Assembly (NCBI RefSeq): GCF_002288925.2
Contig: NW_022097999.1
Location: forward strand, 14,172,654-14,236,653
Origin: Delphinapterus leucas
Taxonomy: Eukaryota > Chordata > Mammalia > Artiodactyla > Monodontidae
Direction: 5' to 3'
Length of the DNA stretch: 64,000 nt
Both the position numbers and the translations under genes were made by a program. A model generated the notes under the pieces. It did no database searches. It was not told the DNA's origin and saw only the letters and a list, made by a program, of their open reading frames with translations. How positions within the stretch are numbered: position 1 is the stretch's first letter; the number at the start of each line of letters is the position of its first letter. Below, one piece after another: positions 45,717 to 57,784 of the stretch.

Positions 45717-45890
45717 CATTAGTCTGCGTATAAAAAAGCTGCTTATATTCCTTGTCTTAACCTGGGCCTAGGCAAGGCCGGGGGGTGGGGGGTGGGTGGG
45801 TTGGGGGGCAGAAGGAGGAAGATACACCAACAGCCATTATCTCTTCTTTCTAAAACTTGGTGTGAAGCACTTTCATCCCTGTTGTCAGTA
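45717..45890 (+). repeat. Right copy of a diverged direct repeat
   Basis: Begins 'cattagtctgcgtataaaa' with 'agctgcttatattcc', then 'ggcctaggcaagg', a G-rich expansion, and 'aaacttggtgtgaagcactt'. It is about 15 bases longer than the left copy because of the G-rich insert. Confidence 0.75.
45780..45808 (+). other. G-quadruplex-forming motif
   Basis: Runs of 6, 6, 3, 3 and 6 G separated by one or two T. This satisfies the usual four-tract rule several times over with very short loops. It lies inside the right copy of the direct repeat, where the left copy has only one six-G run. Confidence 0.85.
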
Positions 45891-45983
45891 ACACAAGTTA
45901 TCATTCTGCAGAGCTAGTGTAGCTATTCCCTGAGCAGGCACCCAGTTAATGGTCTCCCTTCAATTACCTTCTCCTTAGGCATT

Positions 45984-46423
45984 GCTGGTGGGAATGTGAA
46001 ATGGTGCAGCCGCTTTAGAAAACAGTCTGGCAGTTCCTCAAAGTGTTAAACATAGAGTTACCATGCGACTCAATAATTTTACTCCTAGGTATGTACCCAA
46101 GAGACATGAAAACATATGTCCAAACAAAACTTGTACACAAAATGTTCATGGCAGCATTATTGATGATAGCCCAAAAGTGGAAACAGCCCATCAACTGATA
46201 GATGGTTAAATACAATGTGGTATACCCATACAATAGAATATTACTTGGCAATAAAAGGAATGAAGTCCTGATGTATGCTGCCACATGTGAATCTTGAAAA
46301 CACGCTAAGTGAAAGAATCGAATCACAAAAGACCATATACTTTATGATTCCATTTATATTAAATGTCTAGAATATGCAAATTTACATAGACAGGAAGTAG
46401 ATTAATGGCTGCCCAAGGCAGAG

Positions 46424-46472
<49 letters not shown>

Positions 46473-46672
46473 TGATGGGGGAATGGGGAGTGACTGCTAA
46501 TATGTTTGGAATTTCTTTTGGGGGTGATGAAATGTTCTAAAATTGATAGTGGTGATGGTTGTATAACTCTGTGAATATGCTAAAAGCCATTGAATTTGTA
46601 CATTTACATGGGTGAATTGTATGGTATGTGAATTACGTCTCAATAAAGCTATTTTAAAAATTATCACTACAT
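45984..46672 (+). repeat. L1M 3' end (sense) with internal (TG)n
   Basis: 'ggtgggaatgtgaaatggtg', 'actcctaggtatgtaccc', 'gaatattacttggcaataaa', 'gttgtataactctgtgaat' and the terminal 'caataaagctatttt' (polyadenylation signal near the end) give a classic L1M ORF2 tail and 3' UTR. About 23 TG units expand the stretch at 46426-46470. The antisense 103-codon frame at 46015-46326 is a shadow of the L1. Confidence 0.88.
46426..46470. repeat. (TG)n microsatellite in an L1M 3' UTR
   Basis: More than 20 uninterrupted TG units. Confidence 0.96.
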
Positions 46673-46779
46673 ATTTCATTTGGTCTGAGGGCACTGAATT
46701 GAATTGTCTTTCCTAAAGTTGTAGAGGCTAGGAGAACCCATATTCCCAACAAGAATACCAATCTAATAAAGGTAATAAC

Positions 46780-46960
46780 TTATTTGCACAGTGTGTCCTT
46801 GTTTGCCCTTAGTTTTCACATGCTTCATCTAATTTGATCCCCACTGAACCCTAGTGTGCAGATGAAAGTGACATACATAGAGAAAAAGTGACTTCTCTAA
46901 GATTATACAACCAGTAAATGATAGAGCAAGTATTTAATCTCAGGCTTTCTGTTTCCTAGT
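46780..46960 (-). repeat. MIR relic (antisense)
   Basis: 'gtgacttctctaagattata' and 'caaccagtaaatgatagagc' match the MIR phrase 'cacacagctagtaagtggcagagc'. Followed by an eroded 'gaacccaggtctg'-like part. Confidence 0.55.
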
Positions 46961-47349
46961 CAGTGCACGCTGGTCAGAACAATGTCAGAATTGCAAAGAA
47001 GGTAATGGTGTGACCCTTGATGTTTTCCAGATTCTTAATTATGCTTAACCCTTTCACCTCTTGAATATGACTAGAAAAGTCACTCACTTTCTCTGTCTTG
47101 CTTTCCTTATCTGGAAAATAGAGATAAGAATGTCTCCCACCTCCCATCTCCCATCTTGGTTTCTTTTTCTAAAGGAGGGAGCTAGGAATGTATCCTATCT
47201 CATGGACATATAATAAAAACGGACTAATAAAAAACAATTATGAAACATCTTGCCAAGCTATGAAAATTCTTTATAACAAACTATCAAAGAGTCTTGTTTT
47301 TTCCTTTCCTTTACATTGTACAAACTCACGACCTCAGTGGGATGTAGTA

Positions 47350-47520
47350 ATAACCACTTATATCACTTTTCTCTAAGGAGCTCAAAGCATTTTACAGACA
47401 CTATCAAAGTAATCCTCTCTACATCCCCGTGAGTTACATAGGGAGCTGGTATCAGAGGAACCTAGAGTACAGAGAAGTGAAGTAACTTGCCTGAAGCCTT
47501 TATTTCGGTCTGGGTCTATA
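47350..47520 (-). repeat. MIR-like relic (antisense)
   Basis: 'ggagctcaaagcattttaca' and 'gaagtgaagtaacttgcc' fit diverged MIR in antisense order. Confidence 0.45.
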
Positions 47521-47703
47521 CTATATTTACTGCTCATTTATTTGCCTCTGGTGATATTTATTTGGTCAATTACATTTATTCTCTATGAGGTTGTCACTTG
47601 TTAAACATGAAAACAATGCCTGAATAGCCCTCCTGAATCATTTTCGATCACCTTAAACTTTATTGAGGGTAAAGCTGTTTATTTTGACCTGACAGTGTCA
47701 TTC

Positions 47704-48095
47704 TTTTTTTTTGTTTGTTTGTTTTTTAGTTTATTTATTTATAAATAAATTTATTTATTATTTTATTTTATTTATTCATCTTAAAATAAATTTATTTATC
47801 TTTAAATAAATAAATGAATTATTTCTTTATATATTTGGCTGTGTTGGGTCTTAGTTGTGGCACGCGGGATCTTTGTTGCCGCATGTGGGATCTTTCGTTG
47901 CAGTGCGCGGGCTTCTCTAGTGTGGCACACGGGCTCAGTAGTTGTGGCACACAGGCTGTCTAGTTGTGGCGCGTGGACTGTCTAGTTGTGGCGTGCAGGC
48001 TTAGTTGCCCCGCGGCATGTGGGATCTTAGTTCCCTGACCAGGGATTGAACCCGCATCCCCTGCATTGGAAGTCAGGTTCTTAACCACTGGACCA
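47704..48095 (-). repeat. Long CHR SINE (antisense) with an expanded AT-rich tail
   Basis: A 120-base T- and TTTA-rich tail precedes the body: 'ggctgtgttgggtcttagtt', repeated 'gttgtggcacacaggc' units, 'gttccctgaccagggattg' and 'ccactggacca'. The final head bases 'ccagggaagtccc' are missing, so the head is truncated. No target duplication is seen. Confidence 0.9.
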
Positions 48096-49679
48096 TGATC
48101 TAGCCTAGAAAACAGTGCACAACTCCTGAGTATATACTTTTGATTTGATCATTCACTATGGGGTACGGTGCCAACTGTTTGCCCTGCTGTGTAGACAGGT
48201 GAAATCCTGGATGAGTCTTCGGAAACTATTCTCATTTGTCCAGACACTCTTAACAGAGTGAAGGCAGACTTCCTTCCAAGTTGTTGAGTTTTACAGTATG
48301 TTTACATGTAGCAAGCTCATTTACCGTCTGCGTTACAACCTTGATCTTCACCACCGCCATCATCATTTAATATTATTTTGGTCTTATGGCTTAATGCCAT
48401 TACCAACCCTTCTGACAGAGAATATATATGTGAGGAATGTGTAAGATGATTAGAAAGGCCTGTATGAGATTGCCTTAGGGTAGCTTCTAATAACCCACCA
48501 GATAGCAGAGTGAAGCCTGACCCATCTATTGGAAAATAGTAAATTCGGCTTTTCTCTTTCCTTGTGTTAAGAGAAGCTGTAGTTTCTTGCTGAGGCTGTC
48601 CTGGCAAGTTGCTTTGGTTGTTTGGTTTTTTTTGGAGGAGTTTCTTTTTTGTCATATTTATCTCTCATCTTACTTGATGGAGGTGCACTTTTTCCCCCAG
48701 GAGTGGATTTTCCTTCATATTAGCCTTGTTGGTGTGCTGCCCCAGGGGAGACGGCCCCAGTGCTGTTGCCACGGTCCTGTGTACAGTTAATTAAACCTCC
48801 TGCTGTGGACTGGGTTTCTGCAGCCTCTGTTCACTGATGTGTGTGAATTGAGTGAAGCACATGTACACAAGCTCAGGCGCACTCGTGGAAACAAACCCTG
48901 AAAATAGCAAAATATGAAGTTGAGGTAAAGCCTTCAGCTTTTAAATAAGCTTGGTAATCTGGCTAGCTGAATGCCAGAACTTAACAAAGCTGAGAATTGC
49001 ATTTCTGAAGATAAGCCAGGCACTTTTTGTGTTTTTATCTTTTCTTCCCCAAATGTATTGCGTTTTAATATGGTGCTTTATCTCTCTAAGCAAGAAAGCA
49101 GAGCCAGTGGTGCACTCATGGGCCACTGGGTCTAACCCAAAGTGGAGTTTCTCCTCATTTCCCTGGTGACCACATGCCAAGTAGGTAAACCTTGTCCAGA
49201 GTCTTCTCCCTAAGACATGTGGCTGCCATATCCTCATTGCAGCATAAAGGGAACTCACAGAAGGCGAGAGTAGGGCTTTCGAAAAATCTGGTAACCTACA
49301 TGTTTTAGAGAACTGATAGTGATTTCCTTTGAAGTTAGGCCCCTGCCCTTTTTCATTAACTAAATGTGCAGAGAGAGAATCTTGATTTCCAACCTCTCTT
49401 CTTTGAAATACTTTGTAGTGCTTTGGATCCTTCTTGTGACTCTATTAGGACCTAAAATGCTTATATAAGAAAAAAATAATTTTTTTCTAATTCTCATCTT
49501 GCTTACTTGGGTAAAATACAGCAAGTAATCAGGCTGGGGTAGCAATGGAGTCTTGAAAACATATCAGTTGCTGAATCAGGCAGCCTCTCTGTTCTTTTTT
49601 CCACCCATCCCAGCTCCACTCAGCAAATTTCAACTGTGTATTTTTGTATGAAATCCGTCAACCAGGAAGTGTTTTTTCA
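48096..49679. other. Intron sequence without recognised gene
   Basis: Unique-looking DNA. The antisense open frames at 48317-48655 (112 codons) and 48941-49258 (105 codons) have neither flanking splice signals nor recognisable motifs. I treat them as chance. Confidence 0.5.
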
Positions 49680-49930
49680 GCCCTCCTCTGTGTTAATATC
49701 TAGATGTGTGCTAATGCTTATGATCTTCAGTAGGGAGAAAGGAGTAAACACATACATAACAGGACACTGCATAATAGAGTTAGTATGTGGTATAGATAAT
49801 GAGAAGTGAGAGGTTAGGAAACCCAGATAGGACCTGGATCCAGAAAGGCAGAAAGAATGGAGGCATTCTAAGAGGAAGCATGTGAGCAGAGGCAGGGATA
49901 TAGTAAGGAAAGTGACATGTAAGAACAAAC
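49680..49930 (-). repeat. Possible L2 relic (antisense)
   Basis: 'ggcagaaagaatggaggcat' and 'aagcatgtgagcagaggc' resemble the antisense L2 section 'ggaacagcatgtgcaaaggc'. Weak. Confidence 0.35.
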
Positions 49931-52839
49931 ATAAGAACTTTACTGTATGCTAAAATTTTTCATAAAATGTGTTGGGAAACAGTGAAAATTAAGATTGAGT
50001 GGTTATGATAAGGCCTGGTATCAGAAGGCTTTAATTGACCATACTGTCCTTAGCCTAGAACTAGACTTGCTCGGAGAACTTTGGTCAGTACCTGTCTTTT
50101 GAATGGAATGCTTTAGCAGTTGAAGGGTGGAGTGAGTTTGTATTTGGAGGAAGTAAGGTTTCATTGGCCTGTTTGCTTTGTTTGTTTGTTTATTTTGCTG
50201 AAACAACATATTCACGGAACTACATCAATTCTCCATCTTGTAGAAGGAAGTTAAGAGAGCAGGGTTTTTCCCCTTAGAAGGAGTTTTGTTTCCTAATTGT
50301 GAAATCTTGGCCTGTTTCCTTATAAATGAGAATGTTTGTGAGTGAAAGAATGGGTTTAAAGTTTAAAAGAGTTTGGATAGCTGTTGCTGAAGCAAAATTG
50401 ATTTATAACATTGCTTCCTGATCTGGGGTTGCCTGAAGGAATAAGAGAAATCTTACCTATGGTAAGTTGCACAGGGTGTCACATAGAAATATTGTCTGTT
50501 TGAAAGATAAAATATGAGATCCAAATGGGGGAGGGGAGGGGGAGGAGGGTAGTAGTTCTGGGGGCCCTGGCAGTGTAAAGATTGGGAATGTCTGTTGTAA
50601 ATTATAATTTTAGATTTGAGTAGGAACGGATGACCCTAAAATTTCCACTTGTATCTTTTACCTTAATATGAATTTTCAGTATTTGTTTTTGTACTTGTTT
50701 AAGGTATATTTTCATTTAATAATATATTCTCAATAAAGCCAAAAGGAGCCTATACCTGTAATGTAGGTAGGCTTTTGAATAGTAGTGTATTTTACAGTTC
50801 GTTTTCCTGTATCTTGTGTTGTGTTGACAGTTGCTATTATTAATCTCATTTAAACAGTAGTGCTTAGGTTGAAACTTGATTCTAGTCGATTTTATTATGG
50901 TAAGTTTACCATCTTCTCAAATCTAGTACTCCTCTAAAGCATTGTTACTATATCATGAAGGTAAAAACAAATTTACAGCTGTTAACCACAAACCTAACCT
51001 TTCCTCAGTTTGCTTGATTTACTACAAATTAAATTATATTATGCCTGATATAAATCATTAATATATAATTTAAAGCAGTTGCTGTGATCCATCTTTTACT
51101 GTTTTCTGCTCTCACATCCAAATATGGAACTTCAAGTTTGAAAGACAGTGAAATGATTAGAAAACTGCCCTTCTGGAGTCCTAAGCGAGCACTCATTTCC
51201 ATGTTGGTATATGACAGTGGGATCCTTTCAGCTCTGAGCCGGAGATGCACACATTGCATTCAGGATGGAATGTTTGCTCCTTGACTTGTCTGCTTGATTT
51301 AAATATTCATACTTCACCAGAAGGAAAAAGCTGCTGACCTCTAAAAGTGGGTCAGTTTTTTTTTGTAACGGCCCTTTTGGCACTTTGCATCGTGTTAATA
51401 CCGCCTTAGAGCTGGGGAACAGTTTGGCAGAGCTCATCTTTATCACTTCAGGGGCCAAGGCTTCACTAGGCCAGTGTGAGGAGAGAGCATTGCAGATATT
51501 AATAGCCAGAAGACCGTGATATGGGCTTTATTTGCCTTTCTGTTTGCTTTTCTAGATGTAGAATATAGTATGTTAGCCAGAAAGGATTAATTTGGGAAAA
51601 ACCTTTATATGTAAATGAATGATAAAGGTGACGACGTAAGTAAACAGCAGTAGCCTGTGTCTTCAGATGCATGATATTTCGGAATAAATCCCATAATTGC
51701 ATGAACTTGTTTTATTTCTCTGTTTGAATATGATAACTTTTGAAAGAAGTGCTTCGAGAGAATGGGATCATTGTTAGGTTGTGAATCTTATTCCTACATT
51801 ATTTATTTAAGCTTAATGATTATATAAAGTGTACTTTGTATTGATTAAGTTTCTAACATCTAAGGGACCCAAAAGGCATTTTAAACATGAATGTCATTTT
51901 TTTTATCCTCACAAAATTAAAAACTTAAATATCTCTTATGAAAAGGAGGGGTAGGACAGTAAGATGAGAACGGGAGTGTTAGAATAATATGAGGTACTAG
52001 AGGGAGAGAGATCTTCTGGAGATCCTGATTACCGTGTCTTAGTCATAGGACATAAGTGAGATTGAGAGAGTTCAAATTACTTGTCCACGAGAAATGTTAC
52101 ACATTTCACCAGTCTCTTCCTTCAGTTCCCCAGGATTTACAAAAAAGTCTGGTTTCAGTCCAGTCTTATAATGTGTCCACGGCCTGTCCTGTACCCAATC
52201 TTAGACCAACTTGAGTGGTGATGGATTCTTCCAGAATTGCACTGATCACACAAGCTAATATGGCTTCTTCTAGGATCTTCTTGATCATTGTCAAATTCCA
52301 ACTCCCACTTTAAAATGCCCAAAGACGTGTCCAGTGTTCTAAAAGTTTGGTTCAAGAATCCCTAAAATTTTGAAATATGCTCTCTTGAGGAATATGGTCG
52401 GTCATGTGGCTCTCCCACAGACCCAAGATGTGTTTGCTTTTATTAAAATGATAAGCACTATATTTATTTGCCTGATGCCCTGGAAAATAGCGAGAATATT
52501 ATTGAACTGGTAATTCTGAGGAGTTACTTATTTACCTTTCTTTAGACTGTGTGTTCCAAAAGATTGTTCTGAAGATCTAAAACCATATTAAATATAGTAG
52601 GGGAAATTGCCATTTTTAATAGTTAAACAGACGTACAGGATTTAAAAAATGAATTAGATGAATCCTGTTCTCAGGGATCTTCTGGGGTATATCATTACTA
52701 TAATGCACGCAATCTTTCTGTAACAGAAATGCCTACTACTGAAGTGTTTTAAGGATGAAGTGTTGTGTTGTCTACTTTCAGATGCTTCTCGGGGAAAAAA
52801 GATACATGATTTGGAGAGGGGTGGGAGGATATATGGATA
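49931..52839. other. Intron sequence, no gene recognised; one G-rich tract
   Basis: AT-rich DNA. A G-rich tract at 50527-50549 (G runs of 5, 4, 5 and 3 with single-A and GA spacers) could form a quadruplex. Several 60-76 codon frames at 51029-51702 and 52155-52860 show no exon features. Confidence 0.5.
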
Positions 52840-52930
52840 TTGGTTTATTGAAGGGGTCATTGTATTATTCTTTGAACTTTTCTGTATGTTTGAAATTTTA
52901 CAAAATAAAAAGTCATAAAAATAAAACCAA
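52840..52930 (+). repeat. L1M 3' terminus (sense)
   Basis: 'attattctttgaacttttc' and 'tgtatgtttgaaattttac', then 'aaaataaaaagtcataaaa', are a typical L1M 3' end with A-rich tail. Confidence 0.55.
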
Positions 52931-53791
52931 GAAATGCTTCCTAATTTATTTTAAATCTGGGTCTTCATGTATTAGGTATGCTTACAAAGCAACAAGTTGG
53001 GCAGAACCTGTACCTTCAGAATCCTGACATGAATACTTTACTAAGTAGATCACACCACCGCTGAAAGAAGCAGGTAATCTTGGCCTGCCTGTAGTTGAAA
53101 CCAAGGAGAAGAAACTTCTAACTTTCAGATTAACCCCTTGGTTAATGTACCCAAGATAAATTTGACCCAGATGACTAAAAAATAATCTGTTTTTTGAAGC
53201 GTTTAGTACCGTGCAGCAAAAAAAGTCATTGCTCAAAAGAAATAACCACACACAAATCAGTAGTCAACATAGTACTTTCTCTCTACATCCCAATGTTTCT
53301 AAGATCTCATTTGTTAACGACTTGTCTTTTCCATCCTTCTAACTTTTTTCCTTTTTTTAGTGACTTTTACTGTGTTTGAGAAGCATTTGTGTGTGTTATG
53401 AAAATTCAGTTTTTAAAAATATGACCAGTTTTGCTTCTGTGTTTCACAGTGTGTTTTGGGGGTCATTGGGGAAGGAGATGATGGAAAAAGGAAGGAGAAC
53501 AGGAGGTTGGATTTTTGCATGTGTTTTAATGAAGAGAGAGAGAAATGAATGCGTGTATCTAGTGCTCACTGTATTATCTTCACCATGAAAAATCAGCAAG
53601 GATGACCTATTTATTATATACAGGCGTGGTTAAATCTGGTACACTGACAAAGGATGGGACCAACCTGGGAAGTCCTTAATCTTGCTAGATCAAGAACCTT
53701 AATCTTGTGTGGTGTGTGAGTGGGTGTGGGTGTGTAGTACCCTCCTCTGAGCCCTGTCAGTGTAGTCCAAAGGGTGAGTAGATTTACATTT

Positions 53792-54363
53792 TTTTAAACA
53801 TCTTTAATGGAGTATAATTGCTTTACAATGGTGTGTTAGTTTCTGCTGTATAACAAAGTGAATCAGCTATATGTATACATATATCCTCATATCCCCTCCC
53901 TCTTGCATCTCCCTCCCACCCTCGCTATCCCACCCCTGTAGGTGGTCACAAAGCACCGAGCAGATCTCCCTGTGCTATGCAGCTGCTTCCCACTAGCTAT
54001 CTGTTTTACATTTGGTAGTATATATATGTGAATGCTACTCTCTCACTCCATCCCAGCTTACCCTTCCCCCTCCCTGTATCCTCAAGTCCGTTCTCTACGT
54101 CTGCGTCTTTATTCCTGTCCTGACCCTAGGTTGACCAGAACCATTTTTTTTTTCAGAGTCCATATGTATGTATTAGCATACGATATTTGTTTTTCTCTTT
54201 CTGATTTACTTCACTCTGTATGACAGACTCTAGGTCCATCCACCTCACTACAAATAATTCAATTTCGTTTCTTTTTATGGCTGAGTAATATTCCACTGTA
54301 TATATGTGCTACATCTTCTTTATCCATTCATCTGTCAATGGACACTTATGTTGCTTCCATGTC
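53792..54363 (-). mobile_element. 5'-truncated L1 (antisense), 572 bases
   Basis: 'taaacatctttaatggagta', 'taattgctttacaatggtg', 'gtcacaaagcaccgagcag', 'cttcactctgtatgacagac', 'tccactgtatatatgtgc' and 'tctgtcaatggacactt'. The target agatttacattt is exact at 53780-53791 and 54364-54375. The open frame at 54032-54223 is inside the L1. Confidence 0.94.
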
Positions 54364-54375
54364 AGATTTACATTT

Positions 54376-56064
54376 GACCAGAGAGGAATGGGGAGCTCTT
54401 CCTGGGTTTTTACTATTTAAATAATCAATTCATGAAAGAGAATCAGTGCTATAAGAAAAAATTGCAGTGGTATTTAAACTTGAACATCTATAGACTTCTC
54501 CACTCCTCACCATAGTATGCAATTTTGTATAAGATGCTTCAGGATTGAATTGTGAGCACGTGTTTACCAACAGGACCTCTTAAAGTAGTCCTTTAGCACA
54601 TACTCTTATTTTCCATACACTCGATCATATTAGTTGCTAAACGCTAATATACTACAATGAGTAATCCAGCTGTTTTACTCTGAAAATCACCTTAGATTGT
54701 ACAAGCGCCGTAGTGCCACAAGCCCTCTCCCTCCCCATGTTTTTAAAATTGCTATCCACAAATTATATCTCCTACTTGTAATTATATTGCTGAATTATTT
54801 TGGAATGAAAGATTCCCTAAAAAACGTTATTATAGTTTGTGTAACATAGTGTTTTTCTTTGTTTATAACTACAAGTAGCATCATTGCTGAGTAGTGTAGG
54901 TATTTTCTTCCACTACCCGCCAGCCCTGCCTCCATCCTACCACCATTCACCACTGAGGTTGGACCACTAGGTTTAATGAAATTCTGTTTCCTATGTGACT
55001 TATATTCTACCCACTAAAATACAAGAGTAGAGTGAAAAGTCACTTGGGATTACTGCCAGAGGTTGTTCAGAAGAAACCAAATCTAGTAACCCTGTTATAT
55101 CTGGCATAGTTCATACTCAGAGCCAGCACAAAATGACTTGGAAGGTTAAATTCTCCTACTGGAACATTTTCAGTTACATGTGCTTTAGGCTTATAAAAGG
55201 TCTAATCTCTTTTCCCAAAAAATGCTGTTCGTATCAAATAATAGTAAACTTATATGAGGGTGTTGCTTGGAAGTGTTGGGAAGATGCAGAAAAGGAAACA
55301 GATTGATAAGCATTCAGTGTTTTTCATTCATGCAGATATTTTTAATCATAGGGAGAATTTTAACTTATTTTCTCTGACTTTAGTCAAGGAGTCCAGAAAG
55401 CTGCAGATTGCACAGTTTTGACTGAGGTCCTGATAGTGTTCTGTAATTTTAGTTTGCTCTTTATAATATTGACCTTTTGTCTTTACTACTGAGAAGGGTG
55501 GAGTGAAATGCAGAATTGAATTCAGTCGTTATAATCTACAACTAAGCCTATACCTATCTTGATTTTTAAGATATTATTGACTGATATGAAGCGTATGACT
55601 ATTAGAGTACAGGTCTCTAGGTTTAAGTTAGAGCTCCCTGTGCTGACCATTACATGCTTCCTGAGAATTAATATTATAGTAAAAATTATGGTGAACTGCT
55701 TCCTTTCAAGATGGGCCCTGTACTTACATGTGTATTCGGAGACTTCCCCACACGTTCACTTTGCCTGGGACAAAGCCTTCTTCTGGACTTTCCTGGCCAC
55801 ACATATATTGATTAGCTAAACCTTTATTTGTACGTATAAGCAGACAAGAAAAAAAATTACTAGTTATATGAAGAGAATCAACAGCTTGAAAGTGGGGAAT
55901 GAAGCCGAGCAGTCAAACCAGATCCCTCACCCCACCTCTACTAATGCAGCTAATGTGAGAAAACAGGAGATAACTTTTTAAATTTTTCATTAGTATTCTC
56001 ACTGAGGTTTGAGAGAATATTATTTCATCAGTAAAACAAAAACAGGCTATCCTTATTACCGTCA
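54376..56064. other. Intron sequence without recognised content
   Basis: AT-rich. The 86-codon frame at 55559-55819 has no exon signals. Confidence 0.5.
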
Positions 56065-56295
56065 GTTATGTGGCCCGTAAGGTCTCATGGCCCGTCCTCA
56101 TTTCCTCCTCTCCAGCCACATGGGGCTCCTTGCTATTCTTGAACCTTTTGGGCTGTTCCCACCTTCAGGCTTTAGAGTGGCCATTCTCTGTGCCTGGGAA
56201 GCTCTTAAACAGACACACAGCTTTACCTCCTTCAAGAGACTAGAGTGTGATCTGGCAAATGGTAGGTGTTCAGTAAATAGTTTTTGAAAGATTGA
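56065..56295 (+). repeat. L2 3' part (sense)
   Basis: 'cctctccagccacatggggc', 'gggctgttcccaccttcag', 'tgcctgggaagctcttaaa' and 'aaatggtaggtgttcagtaa' follow L2 order. The open frame at 56087-56287 is L2-derived. Confidence 0.7.
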
Positions 56296-56929
56296 AATGA
56301 ATAGGCGTATTCAGAAGTAAATGTAATAGAGGAAGTGAATAACACAGTGGACTCTGCAAGAAGATGAATCAGTAAGTCAAAAGAAAATTAAATTTTCCTG
56401 TAACATAGCGAAGAGTCAAAGCGGTGGGAAATATGAGAGAGAAAAATAAACATGGATACTAGATCTAAGTGATTTAATATCTATATAATAGGAGTTTCAA
56501 AAGAAAAACTGATCAAAGAACTTACAGAAGAAAAAAATTTCTGAGCTGAAAAAAAGCCTCAGATAGGTAAAGCTTAGCATCAGGTGAGATTATTTTGGGA
56601 AAAAAGGACTCATCCTATTGCTAAAAATGTTAAGTACTTAAGGAGAAGAATCCCACTAACCTCTCAATAGTTAATAATGACAACCAAAAAAGTTACTTGT
56701 AAAGGAATAAGAATCAGATGAACATTACATTTTTCATCAGCATGAAGATACAGGATTGTGACGCTAGAACTTTATATTTAGGATATGAGTCATTTAGGTG
56801 TGAGGGTAAAAGACATTTTTGGACTCACAAAGTATACTTTTCATATAGCCTTTCCGAGAAACTTTCTCTCTGAAAAACTGGTTGGATGTGCTTCAATCAA
56901 ATTAGTCAGAATTAAAGAAAGAATCAGTA
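56296..56929. repeat. A-rich stretch, probably old L1/HAL1-related
   Basis: Very A-rich on this strand, like the coding strand of LINEs, and leads straight into a recognisable L1 ORF2. No certain phrase. Confidence 0.35.
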
Positions 56930-57784
56930 AACAAAACCAGAAGTTGATTCTTTGAAGTTATCAACAAAATTAACAAACCATTAGCAATACTGACCAAGGG
57001 GTAAAAAGAGAGTAGATTATTCTGGGTGTTCTAGATAGTACAATAACATAGGAAAAAGGCATGAAAAATACTGTTGGAACAATAGATGTATATTGTCATT
57101 ATTTGTGGATGATGTGATTGTCTACCTAGAGAAACCAGGAGTATCAATGAACATTACTACAGCTAATAACAATAAGGTGGCCACCTACAGGATAAAATCA
57201 AAGCCAAGAACTTTCCTTTATATCAGGAGTATTCTGTGAGGAAATAATAATGGAAAAAATTATCTAGTTACAAAAGCAAGAAATCTTTTAAAAGATAGAA
57301 ATAAACTTAACAAGAAATGTATAATACCTGTACCTTTACCTATACTTATGGATATAAAAGGATTTGAATAAATGAAGATCTATATCTTCTTTCTGGATGG
57401 AGTCAACATTTTAAAGAAGTTAATTCTTCTGAAATCTAAACATTTAATAGTATTCCATTCAAAATTCCAGTGGATATTTTGAGGAATTTGACAGATTGAT
57501 TCTAAAGTTCACCTAGGGCTTCGCTGGTGGCACAGTGGTTGAGAGTCCGCCTGCCGATGCAGGGGACACGGGTTCGTGCCTCAGTCCGGGAAGATCCCAC
57601 ATGCCGCGGAACGGCTGGGCCCGTGAGCCATGGCCGCATCCGGAGACTGTGCTCCGCAACGGGAGAGGCCACAACAGTGAGGGGCCCGCGTACCGCAAAA
57701 TAAATAAATAAATAAATAAAGTTCACCTAAATGTAACCAAGGAAACTTTGGAAAAGAGTAATTGGGGATGGTACACTTCTGGCC
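56930..57784 (+). repeat. L1M ORF2 fragment 1, with reverse-transcriptase box
   Basis: At 57103-57129 the plus strand encodes F-V-D-D-V-I-V-Y-L-E, a degraded form of the L1 reverse-transcriptase F/YADD active-site box. Upstream 'aaaccagaagttgattcttt' and downstream 'cattccattcaaaattcc'-like and 'agattgattctaaagttcac' phrases are in ORF2 order. Frameshifts and stops show it is dead. Interrupted by the SINE at 57526-57717. Confidence 0.8.
57526..57717 (+). repeat. Young short-type CHR SINE (sense) inside L1M ORF2
   Basis: 'gggcttcgctggtggcacag', 'gtgcctcagtccgggaag', 'ggctgggcccgtgagcc' and 'gcgtaccgcaaaataaataa'. The exact target aaagttcaccta lies at 57514-57525 and 57718-57729. It has a small deletion in the 'gctgagcctgcgcgtc' region. 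Open frames at 57502-57820 come from it. Confidence 0.94.

Noticed and set aside
46015..46326. 103-codon minus-strand frame
   Set aside because: It is the antisense shadow of an L1M ORF2 tail.
48317..48655. 112-codon minus-strand frame
   Set aside because: No splice signals, no recognisable motif and no repeated or conserved pattern; chance frame.
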